Part shown: one piece after another, positions 35,617-44,123 of the stretch
Position numbering within the stretch: the first letter of the stretch is position 1
Layout of the letters: every line of letters starts with the position of its first letter
Origin: Acidobacteria bacterium AB60
Lineage (GTDB): Bacteria > Acidobacteriota > Terriglobia > Terriglobales > Acidobacteriaceae
DNA: 64,000 bases
NCBI GenBank assembly: GCA_008682415.1
Contig: VANK01000005.1
Span: forward strand, 62,001-126,000
Direction of reading: 5' to 3'
Translations under genes and position numbers: made by a program
Notes under the pieces: model-generated
Told to the model about the DNA's origin: nothing
The model's input: only the letters and a program-made list of their open reading frames with translations
The model's database searches: none

Positions 35617-36123
35617 TCACCCTTCGGCGACGTGGTCGTAGAGGGTGGTGTTGCGGTAGCCCATGAGGGTGACGAGGGTCCAGATGGCGAGGCCGGTGCC
35701 GATGGGGATCTTGAGGATGTTGAAGAAGGCGGAGACGATGGCGACGACGCGGCCCCAGGGTTCGCGGTGCATGAGGCCGTAGCCGGCAGCGAGGGCTAGG
35801 CCGGCGCGCACGAGGGTGAAGAGCCAGGCGAAGTGGATGATGGGGCCGATCCACATGGGGGGGAGGGGGCCGTGGGTCCAGTAGTGGAAGCGGCCGTGGA
35901 GGAAGCTGTCGACGAAGGCCATGCCGATGAGGCCGAGGGCGAGGGTGAGGCCTCCATAGATGTACCAGACGACGGCGAGGGCGCGGAGCTTGCCGGCGTA
36001 GCTGGAGAGCTCGAAGCCGAAGCCGGGGGCGGTGACGACGGGGGCGACGGCGACGGGGCGGCCGCACTGGGGGCAGACGGGCTGGTTGGGGACGAGAGCG
36101 TGACCACATGCGCTGCAGTACAT
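35617..36123 (-). CDS. zinc-ribbon membrane protein of unknown function
   Basis: A 168-residue protein starting with a zinc ribbon (MYCSACGHALVPNQPVCPQCGRPV) followed by about four transmembrane segments (LAVVWYIYGGLTLALGLIGMAF, MWIGPIIHFAWLFTLVRAGLA, VVAIVSAFFNILKIPIGTGLA and nearby). The zinc ribbon plus DUF-type membrane region is common in acidobacterial genomes, with no known function. The C-terminus ends LYDHVAEG. The 115 bp between its stop side and the four-helix-bundle gene hold low-complexity GAGACGA/CCCTTGG heptamers. Confidence 0.75.
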   Translation of the reverse strand: MYCSACGHALVPNQPVCPQCGRPVAVAPVVTAPGFGFELSSYAGKLRALAVVWYIYGGLTLALGLIGMAFVDSFLHGRFHYWTHGPLPPMWIGPIIHFAWLFTLVRAGLALAAGYGLMHREPWGRVVAIVSAFFNILKIPIGTGLAIWTLVTLMGYRNTTLYDHVAEG

Positions 36124-36614
36124 TGCGTGCCTCCGGTGTTGCGGCCTGAAGGAGTTACGTAAGCGAGGGGAGGGTAGTTCCGGGGGCGCGGTCGACCCGA
36201 TGCGGGCTCAGTGATTGGATGAGCCGTTTTGAGGATATGGGCGAGGGCCGACGCGGAGGGGCGTGCGTTCCGCGCGGCACTGGCGGCCCACTTCGCGCTT
36301 GGGTTTGTGGGCCGCGCGGAATGGTGTTCGGGGGAGGGTCTTTCGGCACGACTGAAAGGTCGTGCCCTGGTTACAGGGCTTGTCTGAGGGGGGGGGCGGT
36401 GCATCGATTGGAGGACGTCGGAGCGGGCGGTGGAAGGGGCGCGTTCATCAGTCGTTTTGCGTTCGCCCTACGGGGCTCGTCTCTCCATTTTGCGTCTTTC
36501 CCCGGATTGCGTCTTCGCCTTCGGCTCGACTTCATCCGGGGCTAGGATCCTTCGCTCCCTCCGGGAGCTCTTTACCGCTGCGCGGCTTTTCTGATCTTTT
36601 TCAGGGCCTCGGGG
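36124..36614. other. 490-bp structured non-coding region
   Basis: No convincing gene. Three hairpins lie close together: TTCCGCGCGGC (36268) with its complement ending at 36322 (inner arms CGGCCCAC/GTGGGCCG), GGCACGAC-TGAAAG-GTCGTGCC at 36345-36366, and CCCTG-GTTA-CAGGG just after it. Further on, CGCCTTCGGCTCG and GCTCCC-TCC-GGGAGC add small stems. Short open frames through it have no homology. The pieces resemble REP-like intergenic elements. Confidence 0.55.
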
Positions 36615-37847
36615 TCAGGGGCCTTGAGGGGCGGGTGCGGGGGATTTGGGGGGCGGGGTGTCTTTGCGGGCGACGGTGGGGACGTTGCGTTTGCGTTCCC
36701 AGTGTTCCTCGTGGCGGTCGTCGCGGAAGACGAGGCCGGTGACGTGGCCGTCGGGGTCGCGCTCGACGAGGAGGCGGGTCCAGACGCCGCCGTTGGGGTA
36801 GTAGAAGGAGCTCATGGACTCGGCTTCGACCTCGGTGACTTCGCCGTGGGGGTCTTTCTCGTAGAGCTGGTCGCCCTGGCGGAAGAGGGTGGCGGCGACG
36901 TGTCCGGCGGCGTCGTGGTACTCGCCGGCGAGGTTGTCGAGGGTGGCGGCGGGGAGCTTGAGCGGAGCGGGGTGGAGGGGCATGACGACGCGCTCGGCGA
37001 AGGGCTGGGGATCGGGGTTGGGGTTGAGGCGGTGGGCGAGGAGCCAGCGGGGCACCTCGGGCTCGTTGAAGGCGCGGGTCCAGCTGTCGTGATGCATGCC
37101 GGTGTAGACCCAGAGGCGGACGTGGCCGTTGTTGGCCTTGATGGCGTTGAACATCAGCTCGCTTTCGCGCTCGGGGACGACGTTATCTTCGCTGCCGTGG
37201 AAGAGCCAGACGGGGGTATGGCCGAGGGCGCGGGCGTAGTCGCCGGGGAGGGTGGCGGCGAGCTGCCATCGTTCGGGCGCGTAGCTCCAGAAAGGACCGC
37301 CGGCGATGATGAGGACGGCAGCCCAGCGGCGGGCTTCGTTTTTGGCGAGTTCCCAGGCGCCGTATCCGCCCATGGAGAGGCCGGCGAGGTAGACGCGGGC
37401 GGGGTCGGCGTGGAACTCGGCGATCTCCTGATCGAGCTCGGCCATGGCCATGCGGAGCATGTCGGGGTCGGTCCAGAAGTTGGGGTAGGTGCACTGGGGC
37501 ATGACGATGATGAAGGGCCAGCGCTCGGGGTGGTCGCGCACCTGAAGGGGGAGGCCGATCTGGGTCTGCCACATGCCTTCCGAGCCGCGTTCGCCGCGGC
37601 CGTGGAGGAAGAGGATGATGGGCCACTGGCGGTGGTCGTCGCGGCGAAACTCTTCGGGGAGATAGACCTGGAAGTGGTAGCGGGTTCCGCGGAGGTCGAG
37701 GTTGCGATTGAGGAAGCCGGTCTCCTGGGGGGGCATGGGGGGGGGCGGGGCGGGCGCAGGTTTCTTCTTAGCTGCCAACGCATGCGTGGCCGCGAGCAGG
37801 CCCAGGGTTACTGCGAGGCCAGGAGCTAAGAGTTGGCGAAGTCGCAT
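36615..37847 (-). CDS. exported esterase/depolymerase-like alpha/beta hydrolase
   Basis: A 410-residue secreted protein: signal peptide (MRLRQLLAPGLAVTLGLLAATHALAA), Pro-rich linker, then an alpha/beta hydrolase of the esterase-D/PHB-depolymerase-like group. FLHGRGERGSEGMW is the oxyanion region, YLAGLSMGGYGAWELA carries the nucleophile Ser, FHGSEDNVVPERES the Asp and GMHHDSWTRAF the His. Residues about 310-400 form a small beta-rich domain (LAGEYHD..GHVAATLFRQGDQLYE, LVFRDDRHEEHWERKR) similar to DUF3471-like tails. Substrate unknown; an ester of a plant or microbial polymer is plausible. It is divergent from the kinase gene with 158 bp between. Confidence 0.85.
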   Translation of the reverse strand: MRLRQLLAPGLAVTLGLLAATHALAAKKKPAPAPPPPMPPQETGFLNRNLDLRGTRYHFQVYLPEEFRRDDHRQWPIILFLHGRGERGSEGMWQTQIGLPLQVRDHPERWPFIIVMPQCTYPNFWTDPDMLRMAMAELDQEIAEFHADPARVYLAGLSMGGYGAWELAKNEARRWAAVLIIAGGPFWSYAPERWQLAATLPGDYARALGHTPVWLFHGSEDNVVPERESELMFNAIKANNGHVRLWVYTGMHHDSWTRAFNEPEVPRWLLAHRLNPNPDPQPFAERVVMPLHPAPLKLPAATLDNLAGEYHDAAGHVAATLFRQGDQLYEKDPHGEVTEVEAESMSSFYYPNGGVWTRLLVERDPDGHVTGLVFRDDRHEEHWERKRNVPTVARKDTPPPKSPAPAPQGP

Positions 37848-38005
37848 GGGTGTCGCATCCCATGATAGAACCGGTGTCGGCAAAACGGGTGGATTGGACG
37901 GCACAAGGGGGCAGTTGGGTTGTCTCGCAAATTGAGACGGGAGGGAGGCAAGCCCTGCGAATTCTTTACGCCGGGCCGTGAAAGAATGAAGGCGGACCTC
38001 CTGGA

Positions 38006-38977
38006 ATGACCGAAACCGGCGCAGTTCTGGACCATTACCGCTTAGATGACGTTGTGGCGCACAGCGGCATGGGGACGTTGTATCGGGCGACCGATTTGCG
38101 CGATGGGCGGACGGTGGCGGTGAAGATTCCCAAGCCGGAGATGGAGGCGGATCCGGTGCTGCTGGAGCGTTTTCGGCGGGAGCAGGAGATTGGGCAGCTG
38201 CTGGATCATCCCGGAATTGTGAAGACGCTGGATGACGGGGAGGAGCGCAGCCGGCGGTACATGGTGCAGGAGTGGGTGGAGGGGCGGCTGCTGCGGGCGG
38301 TGATGAACGAGGAGCGTCCGCTGGGGATCGAGCGGGCGACGCGGCTGACGCTGGCGATCTGCGATGCGCTGGACGCGATGCACAAGGTGGGGATCGTGCA
38401 CCGGGATCTGAAGCCGGAGAACGTGATGGTGGGGCCGGGCGATGCGATCAAGATCATCGACTTCGGCATTGCGATGAAGGAAGATGCGCGGCGGATCACG
38501 CATGTGGGGATGTCGCCGATGCTGGGCACGCCGGACTACATTTCTCCGGAGCAGGTGCTGGGGAAGCGGGGCGACCAGCGGAGCGATATTTACGCGCTGG
38601 GAATCATCTTCTACGAGATGTTGACGGGGACGGTGCCGTTTACGGGGGCGAATCCGCTGGGAGTGATGAACGACCGGCTGGTGAAGGAGCCTCCGCCGCC
38701 CAGCGAGGAGAATCCGGAGATCTCGCCGCAGCTGGAGGAGATTGTGTTTCGGGCGCTGGAGAAGGAGCCGCGGAACCGGTATGCGACTGCGAGCGAGATG
38801 GCGCTGGAGCTGGAGAACCAGGAGCAGGTGGGCGTGACCGAGCGCGACCGGCCGGCGCGCAAGGCGGCGAAGAAGCCTCTGCGGGAACGGGTGAACAAGA
38901 AGGTGCTGCTGTACGCGGCTCTGGCGCTGGTTCCGGCGGTGCTGTTCGGGCTGATGCTGGTGATGGCGCGGAAGTAA
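38006..38977 (+). CDS. membrane-anchored Ser/Thr protein kinase
   Basis: A 323-residue Hanks-type kinase: residues 10-270 are the kinase domain, followed by a basic linker and one C-terminal transmembrane helix (VLLYAALALVPAVLFGLMLVMA). Catalytic residues are present: VAVKIPKPE (ATP lysine), VHRDLKPENVM (catalytic Asp), IIDFGIAM (metal Asp) and GTPDYISPEQ. The glycine-rich loop is unusual (VVAHSGMGTLYRA in place of GxGxxG), but such loops are tolerated. There is no extracellular sensor domain, so input probably comes through partners. Substrates are unknown. Confidence 0.9.
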   Translation: MTETGAVLDHYRLDDVVAHSGMGTLYRATDLRDGRTVAVKIPKPEMEADPVLLERFRREQEIGQLLDHPGIVKTLDDGEERSRRYMVQEWVEGRLLRAVMNEERPLGIERATRLTLAICDALDAMHKVGIVHRDLKPENVMVGPGDAIKIIDFGIAMKEDARRITHVGMSPMLGTPDYISPEQVLGKRGDQRSDIYALGIIFYEMLTGTVPFTGANPLGVMNDRLVKEPPPPSEENPEISPQLEEIVFRALEKEPRNRYATASEMALELENQEQVGVTERDRPARKAAKKPLRERVNKKVLLYAALALVPAVLFGLMLVMARK

Positions 38978-39056
38978 GGCTTGCCTGGCCGGTATCAGGA
39001 AGACGCGGTGGACGATTTTCATCCCAGGCACAGGGTGCGTCGTTGAAGATTGGGTG

Positions 39057-39809
39057 ATGAGGCAATTGGGGTGGGGAGCGGCGGTTGCGCTGGCGTTCGG
39101 TTTTGTGTCGCTGGCAGCAGCGCAGCCGACGCAGTGGACGTGTACGCCGAACGCCGTGATCAATCTGAACAGCCGGTACAACTTCCAGATGAACAAGAAC
39201 AATTCGCCGCTGGAGGAGTGCGCGACGATCAAGGGCAGCGGTTTTACGATTGCTACGGCCAACTTCAACAATGCGACGAATGGGCCTCCGGCGGCGTATA
39301 CGTCGATCTACCGGGGATGCCACTGGGGCAGCTGCACGATCTCGAATCCATTCCCCATCCAGGAATCGAATCTGGCTTCGGCGATGAGCAGCGTGCGATT
39401 CACGCAGCCGCCCGGGTACAACAACAACGCCGCGTACGATATCTGGTTCAACCGGACGTCAGAGGCCACCAGTCAGCCCAACGGGGCGGAGGTAATGATC
39501 TGGCTGAATCATCAGGGGGTGATACAGCCGTTCGGTGCGCGGGTGGGGACGATCGCGGTGAACGGCGCGCGCTACGACGTGTGGACCGGCGACCAGAGCT
39601 CGTGGAAGATTGTGTCGTACGTGGCGGTCTCGCCTGTGACCTCGGCGACGAGTTTGAACCTGACTCCCTTCTTTCAGGATGCGGTGGCGCGGCACAGCCT
39701 GGACCCTTCGTGGTGGGTGATCGACGTGGAGTTCGGGTTTGAGATCTGGACGGGGGGCCGGGGGCTGGGGGTCTCCGATTTCAGCGTGAACGTGACGAAG
39801 CGCTACTAG
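39057..39809 (+). CDS. exported glycoside hydrolase family 12 (endo-beta-1,4-glucanase/xyloglucanase)
   Basis: A 250-residue secreted enzyme with signal peptide (GAAVALAFGFVSLAAAQ). GH12 features: an NLNSRYNFQMNKNN start of the beta-jelly-roll, SIYRGCHWGSCT, the nucleophile in AEVMIWLNHQG (Glu145), and VIDVEFGFEIWTGGRGLGVSDF with the acid/base (Glu229). The family cleaves internal beta-1,4-glucan bonds in cellulose or xyloglucan with retention. A GTG one codon upstream is the other possible start. The gene is free-standing between the kinase and the permease; with the GH1-like gene it hints at plant-polymer use. Confidence 0.88.
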   Translation: MRQLGWGAAVALAFGFVSLAAAQPTQWTCTPNAVINLNSRYNFQMNKNNSPLEECATIKGSGFTIATANFNNATNGPPAAYTSIYRGCHWGSCTISNPFPIQESNLASAMSSVRFTQPPGYNNNAAYDIWFNRTSEATSQPNGAEVMIWLNHQGVIQPFGARVGTIAVNGARYDVWTGDQSSWKIVSYVAVSPVTSATSLNLTPFFQDAVARHSLDPSWWVIDVEFGFEIWTGGRGLGVSDFSVNVTKRY

Positions 39810-39898
39810 GGCGCCGGCTGCGGCTCTCCTGTTTTCTGGGTGGGATGAGCGGCGGATTATTCCGTCCTGATTGCCGGTGTGATCTTCTAGGGGCACTC

Positions 39899-41206
39899 AT
39901 GATCAAGCGGATGGAAGCCTTCTTTGAGTTTGGCCGGCTGGGGACCAACTGGCGGACGGAGATCCTGGCGGGGGTCACGACGTTCCTGACGATGGCGTAC
40001 ATCGTGCTGGTGAATCCCGCGATTTTGTCGGACGCGGGAGTGCCGCTGCCGGCGGCCACGGCGGCCACGTGCTTGTCGGCGGCGTTCGGGTCGATCCTGA
40101 TGGGCGTGATCGCGCGGTATCCCATTGCGCTGGCGCCGGGGATGGGGCTGAACGCGTACTTCACCTACACGGTGTGCGTGAAGATGCATGTGCCTTGGCA
40201 GACGGCGCTCGGAGCGGTGTTCCTGTCGGGGGTGATCTTCCTGGCGCTTACGGGGGCGGGGATCCGGCAGATGATTCTGCGGGCGATTCCGCATGAGCTG
40301 TATGCGGCGGTGGCAAGCGGGATCGGGTTGTTTATTGCATTCATCGGATTCCAGCATGCGGGGCTGGTGGTGAAGGATCCGAACACGCTGGTGAGCCTGG
40401 GCGATGTGAAGCTGCCGGCGACGGCGCTGGCGCTGGGCGGGCTGGTGCTGATGGTGGCGCTGGAGGTTCGGAAGGTCAAAGGGGCGATCCTGATTGGCGT
40501 ACTGGCGGTGACGGCGGCGGCGTGGGCGATGGGGCAGGTGCACTGGACGCATGCCGCATTCAGCCTGGGCGAGCTGGGCAAGACGGCGTTCCAGCTGAAC
40601 ATTCGAGGCGCGCTGGGAAAGGGCCTGCTGGAGATCATCTTCGTGTTCTTTTTCGTGGACCTGTTCGACAACCTGGGGACGCTGGTGGCGGTGACCAAGC
40701 GAGCGGGGCTGATTGATTCGAGCAACACCATTCCGCGACTGAACCGGATCCTGTTTGCGGATGCGACGGCGACGGTGTTTGGGTCGCTGACAGGAACTTC
40801 GACGGTGACGAGCTATGTGGAGTCGACCGCGGGCGTGGCGGCGGGCGGACGCAGCGGGGTGACGGCGATCGTGACGGGTGGGCTGTTCCTGGTGGCGGTG
40901 GTGGCGGCGCCGTTTATCGGGATTGTGCCCGGTGCGGCGACCGCGCCGGCGCTGATTTTGGTGGGATCGCTGATGCTGGCGACGGTGACGGAGATTCGCT
41001 GGCACGATCCGCTGGTGGCGGTGCCGGCGTTTTTGACGCTGGTGTTGATTCCGCTGACGTACTCGATTGCCAACGGGCTGGGGTTTGGAATTATTGCCTG
41101 GGCGGTGCTGCACCTGGTGACGGGGAGGCTGAGAAGGCAGGACTGGCTGCTGTACGTTCTGGCCGCTTTGTTTCTGGCGAGGTTTGTGTATTTGTCGGGA
41201 AGCTGA
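39899..41206 (+). CDS. NCS2 purine permease, AzgA type
   Basis: A 435-residue inner-membrane nucleobase:cation symporter of the AzgA (guanine/hypoxanthine/adenine) branch. It has about 13-14 hydrophobic segments. Diagnostic stretches: TEILAGVTTFLTMAYIVLVNP, ALAPGMGLNAYFTY, FVFFFVDLFDNLGTLVAV, GSLTGTSTVTSYVESTAGVAAGGRSG. The TSTVTSYVES motif is the substrate-binding part in this branch. The ATG at 39899 fits the conserved N-terminus (FFEFGRLGTNWRTE). A heptamer array follows the stop. Confidence 0.93.
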   Translation: MIKRMEAFFEFGRLGTNWRTEILAGVTTFLTMAYIVLVNPAILSDAGVPLPAATAATCLSAAFGSILMGVIARYPIALAPGMGLNAYFTYTVCVKMHVPWQTALGAVFLSGVIFLALTGAGIRQMILRAIPHELYAAVASGIGLFIAFIGFQHAGLVVKDPNTLVSLGDVKLPATALALGGLVLMVALEVRKVKGAILIGVLAVTAAAWAMGQVHWTHAAFSLGELGKTAFQLNIRGALGKGLLEIIFVFFFVDLFDNLGTLVAVTKRAGLIDSSNTIPRLNRILFADATATVFGSLTGTSTVTSYVESTAGVAAGGRSGVTAIVTGGLFLVAVVAAPFIGIVPGAATAPALILVGSLMLATVTEIRWHDPLVAVPAFLTLVLIPLTYSIANGLGFGIIAWAVLHLVTGRLRRQDWLLYVLAALFLARFVYLSGS

Positions 41207-41527
41207 CGGGGCAGTGGTCAGTGGTCAGTGGTCAGTGGGCAGTGGGCAGGGGGCAGGGGTCAGTGGGCAGGGGTCAGTGGTCAGTGGGCAGTGGGCAGTG
41301 GGCAGTGGGCAGTGGAAAGCTACACACGAGAACGCCGGACGTGAATGGTCGAAGCCGGGGTGCGGTTGGCTAGGCGGATGCGGGGGCGAAGGGATGGCAC
41401 GAAAGTCGTAAAATCGAGGCAAGACCAGCCTGTACCATGAGGGAGAGCCGCGCGCGCCGGTCTTGTGCGCACGCGTGGCGACTAGATTCGAATGCTAAAG
41501 ATGGATGCGACGAAGGGTCGAGGCCGG
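41207..41527. repeat. CAGTGGG/CAGTGGT heptamer array and spacer
   Basis: From 41211 to about 41315 the sequence is built of 7-bp units (CAGTGGT, CAGTGGG, CAGGGGT), starting 5 bp after the permease stop. The remaining 200 bp before the next gene contain no gene or clear signal. Confidence 0.85.
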
Positions 41528-42238
41528 ATGAAGCCGGGCAGCGTGCTAGCTGCTGCGGCTGTGTCGCTGGCCGTTGCCGCGGGCCTTTCGGCGTGCCAGA
41601 GTGTGCAGGGTTTTTCGCAGCCAAGCCTGGTGCGCGTGATTGACGCCAGCTACATTGCGCCCGCGGTGAACATCTACGTGGAGAACACTCTGTTTGCCGG
41701 GAACGTGGGCGAGGGCTACATCTCCGGGTACGGGACCGTGAGTCCCTCGATCAACGCCCCGGTGAAGGTAACGCAGACGCAGGGCGGGGCGTCGCTGGTG
41801 ACGGCCAATGTGACGCTGAAGGCGGGCGCGCAGCACTCGGTGTTTTTGACCGACAACGGCGCGACGCCGACGGAGTACACGGTGACGGTGCTGGAGGACG
41901 CGCAATCGCCGGCCGCGAGCGGGCACTCCTCATTTCGTTTTCTCAACCAGGCGCCGCGCACGGGTGCGCTGGATGTGTACATCATTCCCGCGGGCACAAC
42001 GCTGGCGAACACGATCCCGGTCTGCACGGACCTGGCGGTGGGTGCGACCTGCGGGTATGTCAGCTTCGCTTCGCAGTCGGTGACGATGGTGATTGTGCCG
42101 ACGGGACAGACCACGCCCAAGTACACCTCGACCGCGCTGGCGCTGACCGGCGGCGAGGTGCGCACGGTGGTGGTGGTGGACAGCCAGCTGACCAGCGACC
42201 CGCCGGTGAGCGTGGTGATTGCGAAGGATGTGGACTGA
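41528..42238 (+). CDS. DUF4397-family lipoprotein
   Basis: A 236-residue lipoprotein: the signal MKPGSVLAAAAVSLAVAAGLSAC ends in a lipobox (LSAC), so the mature protein starts with lipid-modified Cys. Two DUF4397-like beta-sandwich repeats follow (LVRVIDASYIAPAVNIYVE, and FRFLNQAPRTGALDVYIIP), with patterned Thr/Val-rich strands. Function of the family is unknown; members are outer-surface proteins common in Acidobacteria. ATGs at 41492 and 41501 are alternative starts but would place 9-12 residues before the basic signal start. Confidence 0.82.
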   Translation: MKPGSVLAAAAVSLAVAAGLSACQSVQGFSQPSLVRVIDASYIAPAVNIYVENTLFAGNVGEGYISGYGTVSPSINAPVKVTQTQGGASLVTANVTLKAGAQHSVFLTDNGATPTEYTVTVLEDAQSPAASGHSSFRFLNQAPRTGALDVYIIPAGTTLANTIPVCTDLAVGATCGYVSFASQSVTMVIVPTGQTTPKYTSTALALTGGEVRTVVVVDSQLTSDPPVSVVIAKDVD

Positions 42239-42339
42239 GAGGCAGCTGTTAGCTGTTAGCTTTTAGCTTCGTTGGTGCGAGAGCGATGGTTCGTGGGAGC
42301 GCCGTTCTCCCCCGCAAGAGCTTCTCCTAAAATCGAGGG

Positions 42340-43155
42340 ATGCGCTTCCCTGCCCTGCTTCGCGCGGTTTTCCTGATCACGACAATCTCTCTTGATGGAA
42401 TCGCTGCGCAGGCGGCCGATGCGGGGTATCGCGTGGTGCACAGCTATCCGCATGATGCGCAGGCCTTCACGCAGGGGCTGGTGTTCGCCGATGGGCATCT
42501 GTATGAGAGCACGGGACGAGTGGGCCACTCGTCGCTGCGCATGGTGGATCTGGAGACGGGGCGGGTGCTGCAGGAGGTGCCGGTGCCGCAGCCTTACTTT
42601 GCCGAGGGCCTGGCGGCGTGGGGCAGCACGCTGGTGCAGTTGACGTGGCAGTCGCAGGTGGCGTTTGTGTATGACCGCTTCAGCTTTCGCGAACTGCATA
42701 CGGAGAAGTATCCGGGCGAGGGCTGGGGACTTACCACGGACGGGAAGGCGCTCATTCTGAGCGACGGCACGGCGCAGCTGCGGTTTCTGGATCCGGAGAC
42801 ATTTCGTGAGCTGCGGCGGGTGACGGTGACGGATCACGGGCGGCCGGTGCTGTACCTGAACGAGCTGGAGATGGTGAAGGGCGAGGTGTACGCCAACGTG
42901 TGGCACTCGGACCGCATTGCGCGGATCTCGCCGGCGACGGGCAAGGTTCTGGGTTGGATCGACCTGAGCGGATTGCTGCCGCGGAGCCAGAGGACGGATC
43001 CCGAAGCAGTGCTGAACGGGATTGCCTATGACGCGGCGCACGACCGGCTGTTTGTGACGGGGAAGCTGTGGCCGCGGCTGTTCGAGATCGAAATACAGGG
43101 AACAGGGAATAGGGAACAGAGAGCAGGGAGGCCCGGAGGGAAGAGCGAGAGGTGA
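42340..43155 (+). CDS. glutaminyl-peptide cyclotransferase (plant/bacterial QC type)
   Basis: A 271-residue exported protein (signal MRFPALLRAVFLITTISLDGIAAQA) of the five-bladed beta-propeller glutamine cyclotransferase family, which converts N-terminal Gln to pyroglutamate. Conserved segments: YPHDAQAFTQGLVFADGHLYESTG, YFAEGLAAWGSTLVQLTW, GEGWGLTTDGKALILSDGT, LNELEMVKGEVYANVW and LNGIAYD. The last 20 residues (QGTGNREQRAGRPGGKSER) are translated from a GGGAACA/GGGAATA heptamer run, so the native end was probably near EIEI and the repeat has replaced or extended it. Confidence 0.9.
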   Translation: MRFPALLRAVFLITTISLDGIAAQAADAGYRVVHSYPHDAQAFTQGLVFADGHLYESTGRVGHSSLRMVDLETGRVLQEVPVPQPYFAEGLAAWGSTLVQLTWQSQVAFVYDRFSFRELHTEKYPGEGWGLTTDGKALILSDGTAQLRFLDPETFRELRRVTVTDHGRPVLYLNELEMVKGEVYANVWHSDRIARISPATGKVLGWIDLSGLLPRSQRTDPEAVLNGIAYDAAHDRLFVTGKLWPRLFEIEIQGTGNREQRAGRPGGKSER

Positions 43156-43218
43156 GCTGACGCGGGTCACAGGCGGGATGTGTCAGCGCTACGTATACTC
43201 TTCGCCGAGGCTGGGCTG

Positions 43219-43812
43219 ATGGATTTTTCGGTGCTGACCGGGGTTCCCAATATTCTGCAGAACGCCGCGATTCTTACGGTGATTGTGGCGTTCATTGGGT
43301 ACGCGCTGACCTTCGTGAGCGCGCACATGCTGGCGCAGCGGCGTGACAAGCTGGAGCTGGTGAACAAGCGCCTGAACGAGTTCTACGGGCCGCTGTACGT
43401 GGCGTCAGAGGCGGGGAACATTGCTTATCGCTCGCTGCTGGGTCGGCTGGGCAAGACGCAGAGCTATCCGATTCTGGACACGGAGATGAAGGAGTGGGAG
43501 CTGTGGATGCGCACGATCTTCATGCCGCTGAACGATGTGCGCGAGCGGATCATTATCGAGAAGGCGTACTTGATTGTGGAAGAGCGGATGCCGCAATGCC
43601 TGCTGGATTTTGTGACGCACGTGGTGGGGTATAAGGCGGTGCTGTGCAAGTGGGCGGAGGGGGATTACTCCGAGCGGCGATCGACGATTGGGTGGCCGCC
43701 GGAGTTCGATGTGTATGTGCGGGAGTCGTATGCGAAGTTGAAGGCGGAGCAGACGCACTTGATGCATAGCGGTCTGTGGCGCGGGTTGCGGCGGGTGGTT
43801 GGCCGGCGCTAG
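43219..43812 (+). CDS. membrane-anchored protein of unknown function
   Basis: A 197-residue protein with one N-terminal transmembrane helix (NAAILTVIVAFIGYALTFVSAHML) and a helical, charged cytosolic region (RRDKLELVNKRLNEFYGPLYVASEAGN, ELWMRTIFMPLNDVRERIIIEKAYLI, MPQCLLDFVTHVVGYKAVLCKW). The pattern resembles an uncharacterised bacterial family in which the NKRLNEFYGPLY stretch is conserved. No catalytic motif is recognised. A GAGG ribosome site precedes the ATG at 43219. The gene starts 63 bp after the cyclotransferase. Confidence 0.75.
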   Translation: MDFSVLTGVPNILQNAAILTVIVAFIGYALTFVSAHMLAQRRDKLELVNKRLNEFYGPLYVASEAGNIAYRSLLGRLGKTQSYPILDTEMKEWELWMRTIFMPLNDVRERIIIEKAYLIVEERMPQCLLDFVTHVVGYKAVLCKWAEGDYSERRSTIGWPPEFDVYVRESYAKLKAEQTHLMHSGLWRGLRRVVGRR

Positions 43813-44123
43813 TCGAGCGGCTGCTTAGCAGTTGGACGGGATACGATGTTCGCCGGGTCTTGTTGAGCCGGTGGAGGGAGGTTCGTGCTATCCCGCCCTT
43901 GCGACAAAAAAAGTCGCAAGGACGGGGCACGGAGCTATCCGAGACGTGGCTAGAAGAGGCAAAGGCAAGAACAACTGCAGATTCCTCCGGCCGCTGACGC
44001 GGCCTGCGGAATGACACTCTCTGGGGGGGAATGACACTCTCTTGGAGGAATGACACTCTCTTGGGGGAATGACACTCTCTGGCGAAATGACACTCTCCGG
44101 GGGAATGAGGATCTTGCCAAAAC
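43813..44123. repeat. type B hairpin, GATTCC hairpin and GGAATGACACTCTC array
   Basis: A single composite repeat. Hairpin at 43885-43930: GTGC-TAT-CCCGCCCTTGCGAC, loop A7, GTCGCAAGGACGGG-GCAC. Then AACTGCAGATTCC with GGCCGC-TGAC-GCGGCC and GGAATGACAC. Then about five 15-23-bp units GGGGGAATGACACTCTCTTGG and variants to 44106. It lies between two convergent genes. Confidence 0.85.
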
